Positions 46,698 through 56,022 are shown, counted from the stretch's first letter. The stretch: 64,000 bases of DNA from Salinarimonadaceae bacterium (GCA_007693435.1 REDO01000051.1:1-64000), one strand, 5' to 3'. Made by a program: numbers and translations. Notes: generated from the sequence alone by a model not told the origin.

Positions 46698-49600
46698 CGA
46701 CGATGATCCTGCAGACCGCGGGCGAGGCCGCCGGCGGCGCGCTCGGCGGGCCGCTCGGCGCCGCCATCGGGCGCACGGTTGGCGCTATGGCCGGGGCGGC
46801 GCTCGACGACGCGCTGTTCGGCGGCACGGGCGTGAGCCGCGTCGTCGAGGGCCCGCGCCTCTCCGACATGGACGGCCTCGCCTCGACGGAGGGGGCGCCG
46901 ATCCCGCGCCTCTACGGGCGGGCGCGGCTCGGCGGCCAGCTCATCTGGGCGACGCGCTTCGAGGAGCAGGTGAACGTCACCGTCGAGCGCAGCGGCTCGC
47001 GCGGCGGCAAGAGCTTCGGCGGCGGGGGAGGCGGCGGGGGCGGAAGCGTCACGACCTACGAGGTCTCCTACAGCTACTTCGCCAATGTCGCGATCGGCTT
47101 GTGCGAGGGGCCGATCTCCTTCGTGCGCCGCGTCTGGGCGGATGGGCGCGAGGTCGATCTCACGCAGGTGGCGATGCGTGTCCATCGCGGCTCGGCGGGG
47201 CAGGCGGCCGACCCCCTCATCGTCGCCAAGGAGGGCGCGGCGAATGCGCCTGCCTATCGCGGGCTCGCCTACGTCGTCTTCGAGCGGCTGCCGCTGGAGC
47301 GCTTCGGCAACCGCGTCCCGCAATTCACCTTCGAGGTCGTGCGCGCGCTAGACGGCCTCAACGCCATGGTGCGCTCGGTCTGCCTCATCCCCGGCGCGAG
47401 CGAATTCGGCTACGAGCCGGCCGGCGTGATGCAGGTCATCGGTCCCGGCGCAACGCGGCCGGACAACCGCCATCAGTTTCAGGCGGGAAGCGACGTCGTC
47501 GCCTCGCTCGACGCGCTCACGCAGCTTTGCCCTAACCTAGGCAGCGTCTCGCTGGTCGTGAGCTGGTTCGGCGACGACCTGCGGGCCGGCCATTGCACGA
47601 TCGCGCCGCGCGTCGAGATCCCCGTCAAGGTGAGCGATGGCGCGCAATGGTCGGTCGCCGGGCTCACGCGCGAAACGGCGCGGCTCGTGAGCTACGCGAA
47701 CGGCAAGCCGGCCTATGGCGGAACGCCGTCGGACGCCAGCGTCGTCGCGTTGATCGGTCATCTGAAAGCGCGGGGACTGAAGGTCGTCCTCTATCCCTTC
47801 GTGATGATGGACGTGGCCGCCGGCAACGCGCTTCCCGATCCCCATACCGGCGCCGGCTCACAGCCTCCCTATCCCTGGCGGGGGCGCGTTGTCTGCGATC
47901 CGGCTCCCGGTCGGCCCGGTTCGGTCGACGGGACGGCGAGCGCCGGGACGCAGGTCGCGACGTTCTTCGGAAGCGCGTCGCCCGGCGAGGGCGAGTGGAG
48001 CTTCCGCCGGCATATCCTGCATTACGCGCATCTCGCGGCGCAGGCGGGCGGGGTCGAGGGTTTCGTCATCGGCTCGGAGATGGTTTCGCTGACGCGCGTG
48101 CGATCGGCTCCGGGCGTTTATCCGGCTGCGCAGGCGCTCGCGACGCTCGCTTCCGACGTGCGCGCCATCGTTGGCTCCGCGACGAAAATCCTCTACGCCG
48201 CCGACTGGACGGAATACGGCGCGCATGTGTTGGACGGCGGCGACGAGGTTCGCTTTCCGCTCGATCAGCTCTGGGCGCATCCGGCGATCGACGCCATCGG
48301 GATCGATTACTACCCGCCGATCACCGACTGGCGCGACGGCCACGCGCATCTCGACGCCGCTGACGCGCGCAGCCTCTACGACCTCGACTATCTCTGCGAC
48401 AGGCTCGGCGCGGGCGAGGCGTTCGACTGGTTCTACGCCTCGCCCGAGGACCGCGCGGCGCAGGAGCGCACGCCGATCACCGACGGCGCCTTCGGCAAGC
48501 CGTGGCTCTTCCGCCAGAAGGATCTCGTAAGCTGGTGGAGCGAGCCGCATGTCGAGCGCGCCGGCGGCGTCGAGATCGGCGCGACGGCATACGCGCCGAA
48601 GGCGAAGCCGATCTGGCTCACCGAGATTGGCATTCCCGCCGTGGACAAGGGGCCGAACGGTCCGAACGTGTTCCCCGATCCGAAATCCTCCGAGAGCGCC
48701 TTCCCGCCCTTCTCGCGAGGGCTGCGGGACGATCTGGCGCAGGCGGCGGGGCTGGAGGCGATCATCCGCCGGTTCGATCCCGACCATCCCGAGCACGATC
48801 CAGTCCATAACCCGCATTCGCCCGTCTATGGCGGTCCGATGGTCGAGCCTTCGCAGATGGCGGTCTGGGCCTGGGATGCGCGGCCTTTCCCGGCCTTTCC
48901 CGATTTCACGTCCGTGTGGGCCGATGGCGGAAATTACGAGACCGGCCACTGGGTCACCGGACGGCTCGAGGGCGTGACGCTGGAGCGGCTGATCCGCGCG
49001 GTGCTCGCCGATTACGGCTTCGAAGCTTCGCTCGACATCGCCGCCGACGGCTTCGTCGAGGGTTTCGTCATCGACCGGCCCATGTCGGCGCGCGCCGCGC
49101 TGGAGCCGCTGGCGCGGCTGTTTGGCGTCGATGTCGTCGCCAGCGGGGGCCTCCTGCGCTGGCGCGGCAGGGGCGGGCGGGTCGTCGCCGCCATCGAGGC
49201 CGGGCGGCTCGTCGATGTCGAGGGCGAGCCGCTGATGCGGCAATCGCGGGCGCAAGAGACAGATCTGCCGGCCGAAGCGACGATCGTCTTCACCGATTCA
49301 CAGGGCGAATACCGCCGCGCCGCCGCCGCCTCGCGCCGCCTCGCGGGCGCAAGCCGACGCGAGACGCGGCTGGATGCGCCCGTCGTCATGCGACGCGGGC
49401 AGGCCGGCGCGCTCGCCGACATCCTCCTCCAAGACGCATGGGCCGCCCGCGACGGCGCCTCCTTCGCTCTGGCGCCGCAGGAGGTCGCTTTCGAGCCGGG
49501 GGATATCGTCGAGATTCCCGCCCGCGCCGGCCCGCGCCTGCATCGCATCGCGCGCATCGTCGACGGTCCGACACGCCTGATCGAGACGCGCGCGGCCGAG

Positions 49601-50602
49601 CCCGGCCTGTTCGAGACGCCCGGCGCGCGCATCGAGCCGCCGACGCGCACGCCTCCCCCGACCGCTGGGAAACCCTTCGTCGTCGCGCTCGATCTGCCGC
49701 TTGCGCAGGGCGATCCGACAATCCTGCAATACCTAACCGCCTACGCCGATCCCTGGCCGGGGGCGCTCGCCGTCTGGCGTTCGGCGGACGGCGAGCGCTT
49801 CACGCAGACGGGCATCGTGACGGCGCCGGCGCAGATCGGTTTTCTCGAAGCGCCGTTGCCGCCGGGGCCGGTCTGGCGCTGGGACCGCGCGAATTCCATC
49901 GAAGTCGCGCTCACCTCCGGCGCGATCGCGAGCGTCGGCGAAATCGCCGCGCTCGGCGGCGCCAACGTGTTCGCGCTTCTCGACGAGGAGGGCGTCTGCG
50001 AAATCCTCGCCGTCGCCCATGCCGAGCTGATCGGGGAGGATCGCTACCGGCTCTCCGGCCTCCTGCGCGGGCTTGGCGGGAGCGAGGCGCAGGCGGCGCG
50101 GACGGCGCCTGCGGGATCGCTGATCGTGCGTCTTGACGAGACGATCGTCCCGCTCGCGCGCGGTCTCGCGGAGATGGGACGCGACTGGCTCTACCGCGTC
50201 GGTCCCGCCGGCCGGGGGCACGCCGATCCGGCCGTGACGGCCTTCGAGGCTCGCGTCGGCCGGCGCGCGCTGACGCCGCTTTCGCCGGTGCGGGTCTCGG
50301 CCCGGCGCGAGGCGGAGGGCGTGCGCATCGCATGGACGCGGCGCTCACGGATCGAGGCCGACGCTTGGGAGCCGCTCGACATCCCGCTCGGCGAAGAGCG
50401 CGAGCGCTACGCGGTCGAAATCGTCATCGACGGCGAGCCCGTTCGCCGGATCGAGACGGATGTTTCCCACGCCCTCTACGCCACAGCCGACGAGGCGGCG
50501 GATTTCGGCGCGCCCCAGGCCGCCTTGTCCATGCGCGTCGTCCAGATCAGCGCCAGCGTCGGCGACGGCGACGCCTTTTCGGGCCGCGTCCCCGTGCGCT
50601 GA
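46694..50602 (+). CDS. GTA megatron / baseplate hub with TIM-barrel domain (g15)
   Basis: A 1302-residue tail-tip protein, the largest of the cluster. The N-terminus is a Gly/Ala-rich hydrophobic segment (GGALGGPLGAAIG), then a poly-Gly loop near 112-120, a GTA TIM-barrel domain (about 430-735) and C-terminal putative phage-tail domains. It probably forms the trimeric spike and channel for DNA delivery. Confidence 0.94.
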   Translation: MTTMILQTAGEAAGGALGGPLGAAIGRTVGAMAGAALDDALFGGTGVSRVVEGPRLSDMDGLASTEGAPIPRLYGRARLGGQLIWATRFEEQVNVTVERSGSRGGKSFGGGGGGGGGSVTTYEVSYSYFANVAIGLCEGPISFVRRVWADGREVDLTQVAMRVHRGSAGQAADPLIVAKEGAANAPAYRGLAYVVFERLPLERFGNRVPQFTFEVVRALDGLNAMVRSVCLIPGASEFGYEPAGVMQVIGPGATRPDNRHQFQAGSDVVASLDALTQLCPNLGSVSLVVSWFGDDLRAGHCTIAPRVEIPVKVSDGAQWSVAGLTRETARLVSYANGKPAYGGTPSDASVVALIGHLKARGLKVVLYPFVMMDVAAGNALPDPHTGAGSQPPYPWRGRVVCDPAPGRPGSVDGTASAGTQVATFFGSASPGEGEWSFRRHILHYAHLAAQAGGVEGFVIGSEMVSLTRVRSAPGVYPAAQALATLASDVRAIVGSATKILYAADWTEYGAHVLDGGDEVRFPLDQLWAHPAIDAIGIDYYPPITDWRDGHAHLDAADARSLYDLDYLCDRLGAGEAFDWFYASPEDRAAQERTPITDGAFGKPWLFRQKDLVSWWSEPHVERAGGVEIGATAYAPKAKPIWLTEIGIPAVDKGPNGPNVFPDPKSSESAFPPFSRGLRDDLAQAAGLEAIIRRFDPDHPEHDPVHNPHSPVYGGPMVEPSQMAVWAWDARPFPAFPDFTSVWADGGNYETGHWVTGRLEGVTLERLIRAVLADYGFEASLDIAADGFVEGFVIDRPMSARAALEPLARLFGVDVVASGGLLRWRGRGGRVVAAIEAGRLVDVEGEPLMRQSRAQETDLPAEATIVFTDSQGEYRRAAAASRRLAGASRRETRLDAPVVMRRGQAGALADILLQDAWAARDGASFALAPQEVAFEPGDIVEIPARAGPRLHRIARIVDGPTRLIETRAAEPGLFETPGARIEPPTRTPPPTAGKPFVVALDLPLAQGDPTILQYLTAYADPWPGALAVWRSADGERFTQTGIVTAPAQIGFLEAPLPPGPVWRWDRANSIEVALTSGAIASVGEIAALGGANVFALLDEEGVCEILAVAHAELIGEDRYRLSGLLRGLGGSEAQAARTAPAGSLIVRLDETIVPLARGLAEMGRDWLYRVGPAGRGHADPAVTAFEARVGRRALTPLSPVRVSARREAEGVRIAWTRRSRIEADAWEPLDIPLGEERERYAVEIVIDGEPVRRIETDVSHALYATADEAADFGAPQAALSMRVVQISASVGDGDAFSGRVPVR

Positions 50603-50635
50603 CGCGTCGCCCACCGTTTCCCGGAGGATCATCGA

Positions 50636-52147
50636 ATGACCCAGACGCCCAATCTGTCGCTGCCCCTTCTCGCGGCTGCGCAGGCCCAGAAACACGTCAC
50701 CCACAACGAAGCGCTGGCGCTGCTCGACGCCCTGACGCAGATCGCGGTCGCTGCGCGCGGCGTCGATGCGCCGCCCTCCGAGCCAATTGACGGATGGCGC
50801 TGCATCGTCGGCGACGCGCCTCAAGACGCGTTCGCCGGTCACGCCGGAGCGCTGGCATGGCGCGACGCTGGGGTCTGGCGCTTCCTCACGCCCAAGGCCG
50901 GCTGGGCGGCCTTCGTCGAGAACGAGGCGGCGATCCTCGTCCATGACGGCGAGGCGTGGCGCGAGATCGAGGATCTGATCGCCTTTCCCTTCGTCTTCGA
51001 GCAGCTCGGCGTCGGCACTTTTCCGGACGCCGCCAACCCCTTCGCCGCGAAGCTCAACGCCGCGCTCTTCGCCGCGCGGGGCGCAGGCGAGGGCGGCACC
51101 GGCGATCTCCGCCTCGTCGCCAACAAGGAGGAGGCGGCGCGCGTCGGCTCGTTCCTCTTCCAGAGCGGCTGGTCAGGGCGGGCCGAATTCGGCCTTCTGG
51201 GCTCTGACGATTTCGCGCTCAAGGTCTCGCCGGACGGAGCGACATGGCGCGACGCGATGACCGTCGACCGCGCCACCGGCGCCGTGAGCTTCCCGATGGG
51301 CGCGCAGCGCGTCGAGACCGCGATATTCACGCAGGACGCGGCGTGGACGAAGCCCGAATGGGCGAAGCTCGTCATCATCGAGGCGATCGGCGCGGGCGGG
51401 GGAGGCGGCTCGGGGGCCTGCGGGGGCGCGGGCGCGCCGCGTTTCGGGGGAGGGGGCGGCGGCGCCGGCGGCGTGGCGCGCGCGACGCTTCTCGCTTCCG
51501 AGATCGGCGCGACGCTCTCAATCGTCATCGGGGATGGCGGCGCCGGCGCGGCTGGCGTGTTCGACAACGACGAGGCGGAAGGACTCGACGGGGCGTCGGG
51601 CGGCGACTTGATCATCCTCGACGGGTCCGACGAAATCCTGCGCGCCGAGGGCGGACGAGGCGGGCGCGCCGGAGCCGTCACAGAACGTCCCGCGACGCGC
51701 GGCGGACTAGGCTCTCAGCAATACGGCAATTCCGGCGGCGCGGGATCGTCCGGCGAGGGTGAACCAGGGGCGGCCGGTCCCAGCGGCGAAGGTCCCGGCG
51801 GCGGCGCTGGCGGCGGAGGGATCGACACGGACGGCTCGCGAGGTTCCGGCGCCGACGGCGGCGTTGGCTACGCCGTCGGCGCGGGTTCCCGTTCGTCGCC
51901 GGGCGGCGATGGAGCCGGGCCGGGCGGCGGCGCATCCGGCGGATGGGGCAAGGCCTGGAACCGTGGAGCCGGCGGCGGGGGAGGCGGCGGAGGCGCGGGC
52001 GCGGCTTCCGAGAACGGCGGCGACGGCGGCGACGGCGCGGCTCCGGGAGGCGGAGGAGGCGGGGGAGGGGGAACGCGCCACGACACCACATCCGGCGCCG
52101 GAGGCGACGGCGCCGCAGGCGAGGCGCGAATCATCGCGCTCGGCTGA
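50636..52147 (+). CDS. DUF2793 tail protein with glycine-rich adhesin-like end
   Basis: A 503-residue protein. Residues 1-about 130 are the DUF2793 domain (QTPNLSLPLLAAAQAQKHVTHNEAL, then DGWRCIVGDAPQDAFAGHAG). The last about 250 residues, from FTQDAAWTKPEWAKL, are strikingly Gly-rich with GGGGGG blocks alternating with short variable segments, as in polyglycine-sandwich adhesins at phage fibre tips. Position at the end of the cluster suggests a receptor-binding tip. Confidence 0.82.
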   Translation: MTQTPNLSLPLLAAAQAQKHVTHNEALALLDALTQIAVAARGVDAPPSEPIDGWRCIVGDAPQDAFAGHAGALAWRDAGVWRFLTPKAGWAAFVENEAAILVHDGEAWREIEDLIAFPFVFEQLGVGTFPDAANPFAAKLNAALFAARGAGEGGTGDLRLVANKEEAARVGSFLFQSGWSGRAEFGLLGSDDFALKVSPDGATWRDAMTVDRATGAVSFPMGAQRVETAIFTQDAAWTKPEWAKLVIIEAIGAGGGGGSGACGGAGAPRFGGGGGGAGGVARATLLASEIGATLSIVIGDGGAGAAGVFDNDEAEGLDGASGGDLIILDGSDEILRAEGGRGGRAGAVTERPATRGGLGSQQYGNSGGAGSSGEGEPGAAGPSGEGPGGGAGGGGIDTDGSRGSGADGGVGYAVGAGSRSSPGGDGAGPGGGASGGWGKAWNRGAGGGGGGGGAGAASENGGDGGDGAAPGGGGGGGGGTRHDTTSGAGGDGAAGEARIIALG

Positions 52148-52152
52148 GGCCC

Positions 52153-52950
52153 CTATTTCTTGCGAAAAGCGTCCAGACTGACGACTTCGGCTCCGGAAGT
52201 CTGCTCGTCCTGCTCGCCGGAGCCGGCTTTCGCCTTCTTCGACGCATTCTTCCCGTCACCCTTGCCGTCGCTTTTTCCGTCGCCTTCGCCCTTGCCGTCA
52301 ACTTTGACGGAATCGCTGTTGTCGGCATCACTCTTGCCGGCGGCGACCTTTCCTTCTCCCTTGCCGGCTTTCGCCTTTTCGGCGCCGGATTTGGTCGCGG
52401 ATTCGGAGGATTTGGCCTTGCTCGACGAACGAGCGGGTGTGGCGCGCGCGGGTTCGGCGACTTCGGGCTCGGAAGCCGCGCCGCGTGGCGCATGCCCTTT
52501 CTCCTCGCCCTTTTCGTCATTGTCGATCGGCTCGGCCTTTCGGAGCTTCGAAACGGGCGATCCGAGTGAAGCCGGCGCGGCGAGGGCGGGGGGCTCCTGT
52601 ATTTCAAACTTCAGGCCGAACTGAACCGACGGGTCGAAAAAACCCGTCATGGCGTCGAAAGGGATTAGCAGGCGTTCAGGAACGCCGGAGAACGACAATC
52701 CGACCTCGAGCGCATGCTCCGTCACGGCCAGGTCCCAGAACTGATGCTGGAGAACGATTGTCATGTCCTGCGGATACTTTTCCCGCATGCGCGTCGATAG
52801 GCGAACGCCGGGAAAATCGGTGCGGAACGAGACGTAGAAATGATGATCGCCGGGCAGGCCGTCGCGGGTGGCGTCGCCGAGAACCTTGCGCACCACGCCT
52901 TTCAGGGCGTCCTGAACGAGAAGATCGTAACGGATCAGGTCTTGCGTCAT
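52153..52950 (-). CDS. sspB: SspB-type ClpXP adaptor
   Basis: A 265-residue alphaproteobacterial SspB, which delivers ssrA-tagged proteins to ClpXP. The N-terminal SspB fold covers about 1-150 (IRYDLLVQDALKGVVR and FYVSFRTDFPGVRLS). A long low-complexity Lys/Ser/Gly/Asp linker follows, ending in the conserved EVVSLDAFRKK tail that docks to ClpX. Start at MTQDLI. The tmRNA gene lies 78 bases upstream on the same strand. Confidence 0.9.
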   Translation of the reverse strand: MTQDLIRYDLLVQDALKGVVRKVLGDATRDGLPGDHHFYVSFRTDFPGVRLSTRMREKYPQDMTIVLQHQFWDLAVTEHALEVGLSFSGVPERLLIPFDAMTGFFDPSVQFGLKFEIQEPPALAAPASLGSPVSKLRKAEPIDNDEKGEEKGHAPRGAASEPEVAEPARATPARSSSKAKSSESATKSGAEKAKAGKGEGKVAAGKSDADNSDSVKVDGKGEGDGKSDGKGDGKNASKKAKAGSGEQDEQTSGAEVVSLDAFRKK

Positions 52951-53027
52951 CGGTTCGTCCGAGGATCCCTGCAACGACGGCTCACAAAACAAGCGATGTT
53001 CGGCGCGAGCGCCGCTGGAAGTTAGGT

Positions 53028-53344
53028 GGAGGCTTCTGTTGCCAGGCGCCTCCGGGCCCCGCCTGACGACGCTAACCGCCAGGACTTGGTTCGGAGTCCT
53101 TAAGCCGCATTACGCGGCCGCACGGACTTCCATAGCATAGTTGTCATTGGCAACTATTGATCGGCCCGATAACGGCGGAACCATGCCGAGCGAAGAATTG
53201 TCCTTTACGCCCCTGTCGATCCTATTTCGCCCCCACCAGAGCCCACCGCCTGCGGTGGGCTCTGGTGGAGGCGCCGGGTACCGCCCCCGGGTCCAAAGGG
53301 TTTATTCCGACAACCGTTTATCGCCATATCCGTCTTGCGACGGC
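53028..53344 (-). ncRNA. ssrA: Two-piece (permuted) tmRNA
   Basis: On the minus strand, the acceptor piece (about 53344 to 53263) ends in CGCCTCC-A-CCA. An excised hairpin (53235-53262) follows, then the coding piece starting GGGGGCG at 53234. GGGGGCG pairs with CGCCTCC with a G3-U70 wobble, the alanine identity element. The tag frame GCC AAT GAC AAC TAT ... GCG TAA at 53151-53110 encodes ANDNYAMEVRAAA. Past the tag are hairpins GGACT/AGTCC and GGAGGC/GCCTCC (53028-53053), which likely end the RNA. A TATATT at 53351-53356 fits a -10 box. Exact 5' and 3' ends are estimates. Confidence 0.9.
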
Positions 53345-53434
53345 ATTGCGAATATAGGGCCCAAGGACCGGGGACGGAAGGGGTAAATCAGGGCGGAACG
53401 CATTGCGCAGGCGTTTTCCGCACAACCGCGCCGT

Positions 53435-53836
53435 TCAGAAGATGTTCGGCCAGTTCTCGTCAGCGCTGCGAATGTCGGCTTCACGATTGCGCTCCCAGCT
53501 GCGGTGTATGCGGCGGGAATAGTTCAGATAGAGCTTTCCGTCGACGATGGCCCACGCTTCCGGGATCGTCGACGCCGCATAGCCGCGCGCCGCCGCCCAG
53601 GCGCAAAAGCCGCCGTATTGCGGCGCGAAGGCCTCCGGATCGGCGATGAAGCGATCCCTGTTGCGCGCATCGACGAAAAGCCAGACGGCGCCGTTCCAAT
53701 CGGCCCGATGCGCTGACGATCCGCGACGCGCCCGACCCTCCTCGAAATAAGCGACCGGATCGGCCCCGCCCAGCGCAAAGCCGCCTTTCTGGTAGATGCG
53801 CGCGGCCTGTGCTCGCGCGCTAGTCGAGCGCATCAC
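53435..53836 (-). CDS. YHS-domain protein, probably exported
   Basis: A YHS-domain protein (133 residues from the GTG at 53836), with GGADPVAYFEEG and the end ADENWPNIF seen in the Hyphomicrobiales family. Those relatives carry a signal peptide. Here the 18 codons upstream are open and read TRRTLLIAGALCLAP, a good signal core, with an ATA codon at 53890-53888 preceded nine bases upstream by GGAAGGA. An ATA start, or a damaged ATG, is likely. Function in the family is unclear, perhaps metal or redox related. Confidence 0.75.
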   Translation of the reverse strand: MMRSTSARAQAARIYQKGGFALGGADPVAYFEEGRARRGSSAHRADWNGAVWLFVDARNRDRFIADPEAFAPQYGGFCAWAAARGYAASTIPEAWAIVDGKLYLNYSRRIHRSWERNREADIRSADENWPNIF

Positions 53837-54103
53837 AGGCGCTAGGCAGAGCGCGCCTGCGATCAGGAGAGTGCGCCGTGTGGGGCTTATCGGGAATGAT
53901 CCTTCCGTAAAAACGCAGGGAGATCGTAGACTGTGTAAGGTGGCGAGCGAAGCGTCGCCGGCCCCCCCCGCCGGTCACATTCGACTGATTGGCGCGCTGT
54001 CGACACGAGCGGGCGACGTCCTGTGAATAAGGCGGCTCCTGGCTCCCGTCGGTCATGTCCGCAACTCCGAAAGGCGCTAAAGTCGCCGCAGCGAGGAGCC
54101 GCC

Positions 54104-54898
54104 ATGCGCCAGTATCACGAACTGCTCGAACGCATCCTGAACGAGGGCTGCGCCAAGGGCGACCGAACCGGGACGGGCACGCTTTCCGTCTTCGGCCACC
54201 AGCTGCGATTCGATCTGTCCGAGGGCTTTCCCCTCGTGACGACCAAGAAGCTGCACCTGAAATCCATCGTTCACGAGCTTTTGTGGTTTCTGGCCGGCGA
54301 CACCAACATCGCCTATCTCAAGGAGAACGGCGTCACGATCTGGGACGAATGGGCGGACGGGAACGGCGATCTCGGACCCATATACGGCAGGCAATGGCGC
54401 TCTTGGCCGAAGGCGGACGGCGGCGCAGTCGATCAGATCGCCTGGGTCGTCGCCGAGATCCGTCGGAACCGCGATTCGCGGCGGCTCGTGGTCAGCGCCT
54501 GGAACCCCGCGGAACTCGACCAGATGGCGCTCGCGCCCTGCCACTGCCTGTTCCAGTTCTACGTCGCCGAAGGCCGGCTCTCCTGCCAGCTCTACCAGCG
54601 CTCGGCCGACGTCTTTCTCGGGGTGCCCTTCAACATCGCCTCCTACGCGCTCCTTACGCACATGATGGCCCAGGCGACGGGGCTCGAACCGGGTGATTTC
54701 GTCCACACCTTCGGCGACGCGCATCTCTACTCCAACCATCTCGAGCAGGCGCGCCTGCAATTGACGCGCGCGCCGCGCGCTCTGCCGCGTCTACGGCTCG
54801 ATCCGAAGGTGACCGATCTCTTCGCTTTCCGATTCGACGATATCGTCATCGAGGAATACGATCCCCACCCGGCGATCCGGGCTCCGGTCGCGGTCTGA
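54104..54898 (+). CDS. thyA: Thymidylate synthase
   Basis: A 264-residue ThyA converting dUMP to dTMP using methylene-THF. The folate/dUMP residues and nucleophile are in [11 protein letters not shown], with [19 protein letters not shown] downstream. GAGGAG precedes the ATG. It begins the thyA-ybjN-folA group; folA regenerates the folate that this enzyme oxidises. A run of eight C lies upstream at 53962-53969. Confidence 0.97.
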   Translation: MRQYHELLERILNEGCAKGDRTGTGTLSVFGHQLRFDLSEGFPLVTTKKLHLKSIVHELLWFLAGDTNIAYLKENGVTIWDEWADGNGDLGPIYGRQWRSWPKADGGAVDQIAWVVAEIRRNRDSRRLVVSAWNPAELDQMALAPCHCLFQFYVAEGRLSCQLYQRSADVFLGVPFNIASYALLTHMMAQATGLEPGDFVHTFGDAHLYSNHLEQARLQLTRAPRALPRLRLDPKVTDLFAFRFDDIVIEEYDPHPAIRAPVAV

Positions 54899-54923
54899 AG
54901 GGACGCCGAGGGGGCGTGAGCAC

Positions 54924-55388
54924 ATGAGAAAACTGTTCCTGGCCATGGCCTTCGCGGTCATGGCGAGCGTCGCGCCGGCCGCTTCGGCGTCCGAATTGAT
55001 CGACGCGAGTGATCCAGCCGAAATCCTGAACATCGCGCGCGGGTTCGGATCGGCCAATCTCGACAAGGACGGAGACGGCGATCCGTTGATCGTCGGGCGC
55101 ATCGACGGCTACCGCTATGCGGTGTACTTCTATGGCTGCGTCAACGGCGAGAGGTGCACGAGCATCGCCTTCTATTCGGTCTGGATCCTAGAATCCTTCG
55201 ACTCGAATCGGATCAACGAATGGAATCGTGACCGTCGCTATGCGCGCTCCTATATCGACCGCGATGGCGATCCGGCGATCCAGATGGACGTCAACCTCGA
55301 TTTCGGCGTGTCGCGATTGAACTTCGACGACACCTTCGCGCTGTGGTCCTCAGTTCTCAAGGAATTCGCGAGTTTCGTCGATCCATGA
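54924..55388 (+). CDS. YbjN-domain secreted protein
   Basis: A 154-residue protein with a signal peptide (cut near ASA at 23) and a YbjN-type fold: ILNIARGFGSANLDKDGDGDP and VYFYGCVNGERCTSIAFYS, with two cysteines that may form a disulfide, then INEWNRDRRYARSY. Function is unknown. Its stop overlaps the folA start (ATGA); relatives sit between thyA and folA in many Hyphomicrobiales. Confidence 0.82.
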   Translation: MRKLFLAMAFAVMASVAPAASASELIDASDPAEILNIARGFGSANLDKDGDGDPLIVGRIDGYRYAVYFYGCVNGERCTSIAFYSVWILESFDSNRINEWNRDRRYARSYIDRDGDPAIQMDVNLDFGVSRLNFDDTFALWSSVLKEFASFVDP

Positions 55389-55909
55389 AGCCAGTAGCCA
55401 TTGTCGCGGCCATCGCAGAAAACGGCGTCATCGGCCGCGACAACCAGCTCATCTGGCGTTTGCGCAGTGATCTCAAGCGCTTTCGCGCGATCACCCTCGG
55501 CAAGCCTCTCGTGATGGGGCGCAAGACCTACGAGTCGATCGGAAAGCCGCTTCCGGGGCGCCGCACCATCGTCATGACCCGCGATCCGGCCTTCGTCGCG
55601 CAGGGAGTAGTTGTCGCGCGGTCTTTCGACGCGGCCCTGGAGCTGGCTGACGCCGCCGCCGACGATATGGCGGCCGACGAAATCGTCGTGGCCGGCGGGG
55701 CGGAGATCTACGCGCTGGCGCTCCCCCGCGCTCAACGCCTTCGCCTGACGCTGGTTCGCGCATCTCCCGATGGCGACGCCTGCTTTCCAGCGTACGATCG
55801 CGCCGCCTTCCGGGAGGTTTCGCGGGAAGATCATCCGGCCGGAGCCGACGACGAGCACGCCTTCTCCTTCGTTGATCTGGAGCGCCGGGAGGTATCCGGT
55901 TTCAGTTGA
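55385..55909 (+). CDS. folA: Dihydrofolate reductase
   Basis: A 174-residue DHFR. The N-terminal VAAIAENGVIGRDNQLIWRLRSDLKRFR includes the Asp of the active site, with MGRKTYESIG and VAGGAEIYALAL for NADPH. Start at MKPVAIV, coupled to the YbjN gene. Restores tetrahydrofolate used up by ThyA. Confidence 0.96.
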   Translation: MKPVAIVAAIAENGVIGRDNQLIWRLRSDLKRFRAITLGKPLVMGRKTYESIGKPLPGRRTIVMTRDPAFVAQGVVVARSFDAALELADAAADDMAADEIVVAGGAEIYALALPRAQRLRLTLVRASPDGDACFPAYDRAAFREVSREDHPAGADDEHAFSFVDLERREVSGFS

Positions 55910-56022
55910 CTTTGGAGGGCTTAGCCTGCACTTCCCATTAGATGTAGACGAAACCGCGCGGCTATAGGCATGCGCGGATCGTTCACGCAATTTCATCAGT
56001 TGCGCAGGAGAGGGAAAACGAG

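Larger units (their letters stand above)
34423..52147 (+). mobile_element. Gene transfer agent structural cluster
   Basis: A contiguous set of head and tail genes in the exact order of the Rhodobacter capsulatus GTA (g1 to g15), followed by a DUF2793 tail protein. No integrase, excisionase, repressor, replication or lysis genes and no flanking repeats are seen. All frames are intact. Three minus-strand genes interrupt it: two trypsin-like proteases (39.7-41.4 kb) and a YdcH-family gene (44.4 kb). Such clusters package random host DNA in small particles; activity here is not shown by sequence alone. Confidence 0.88.

Noticed and set aside
51390-52130. GGC/GGA-rich DNA as possible tandem repeat or CRISPR
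   Set aside because: The repetitiveness is explained by Gly codons of the adhesin-like protein; there are no regular repeats with spacers.
34423-52147. Active prophage
   Set aside because: No integrase, repressor, replication, lysis or attachment sites; gene set and order match a GTA, so that reading was preferred.
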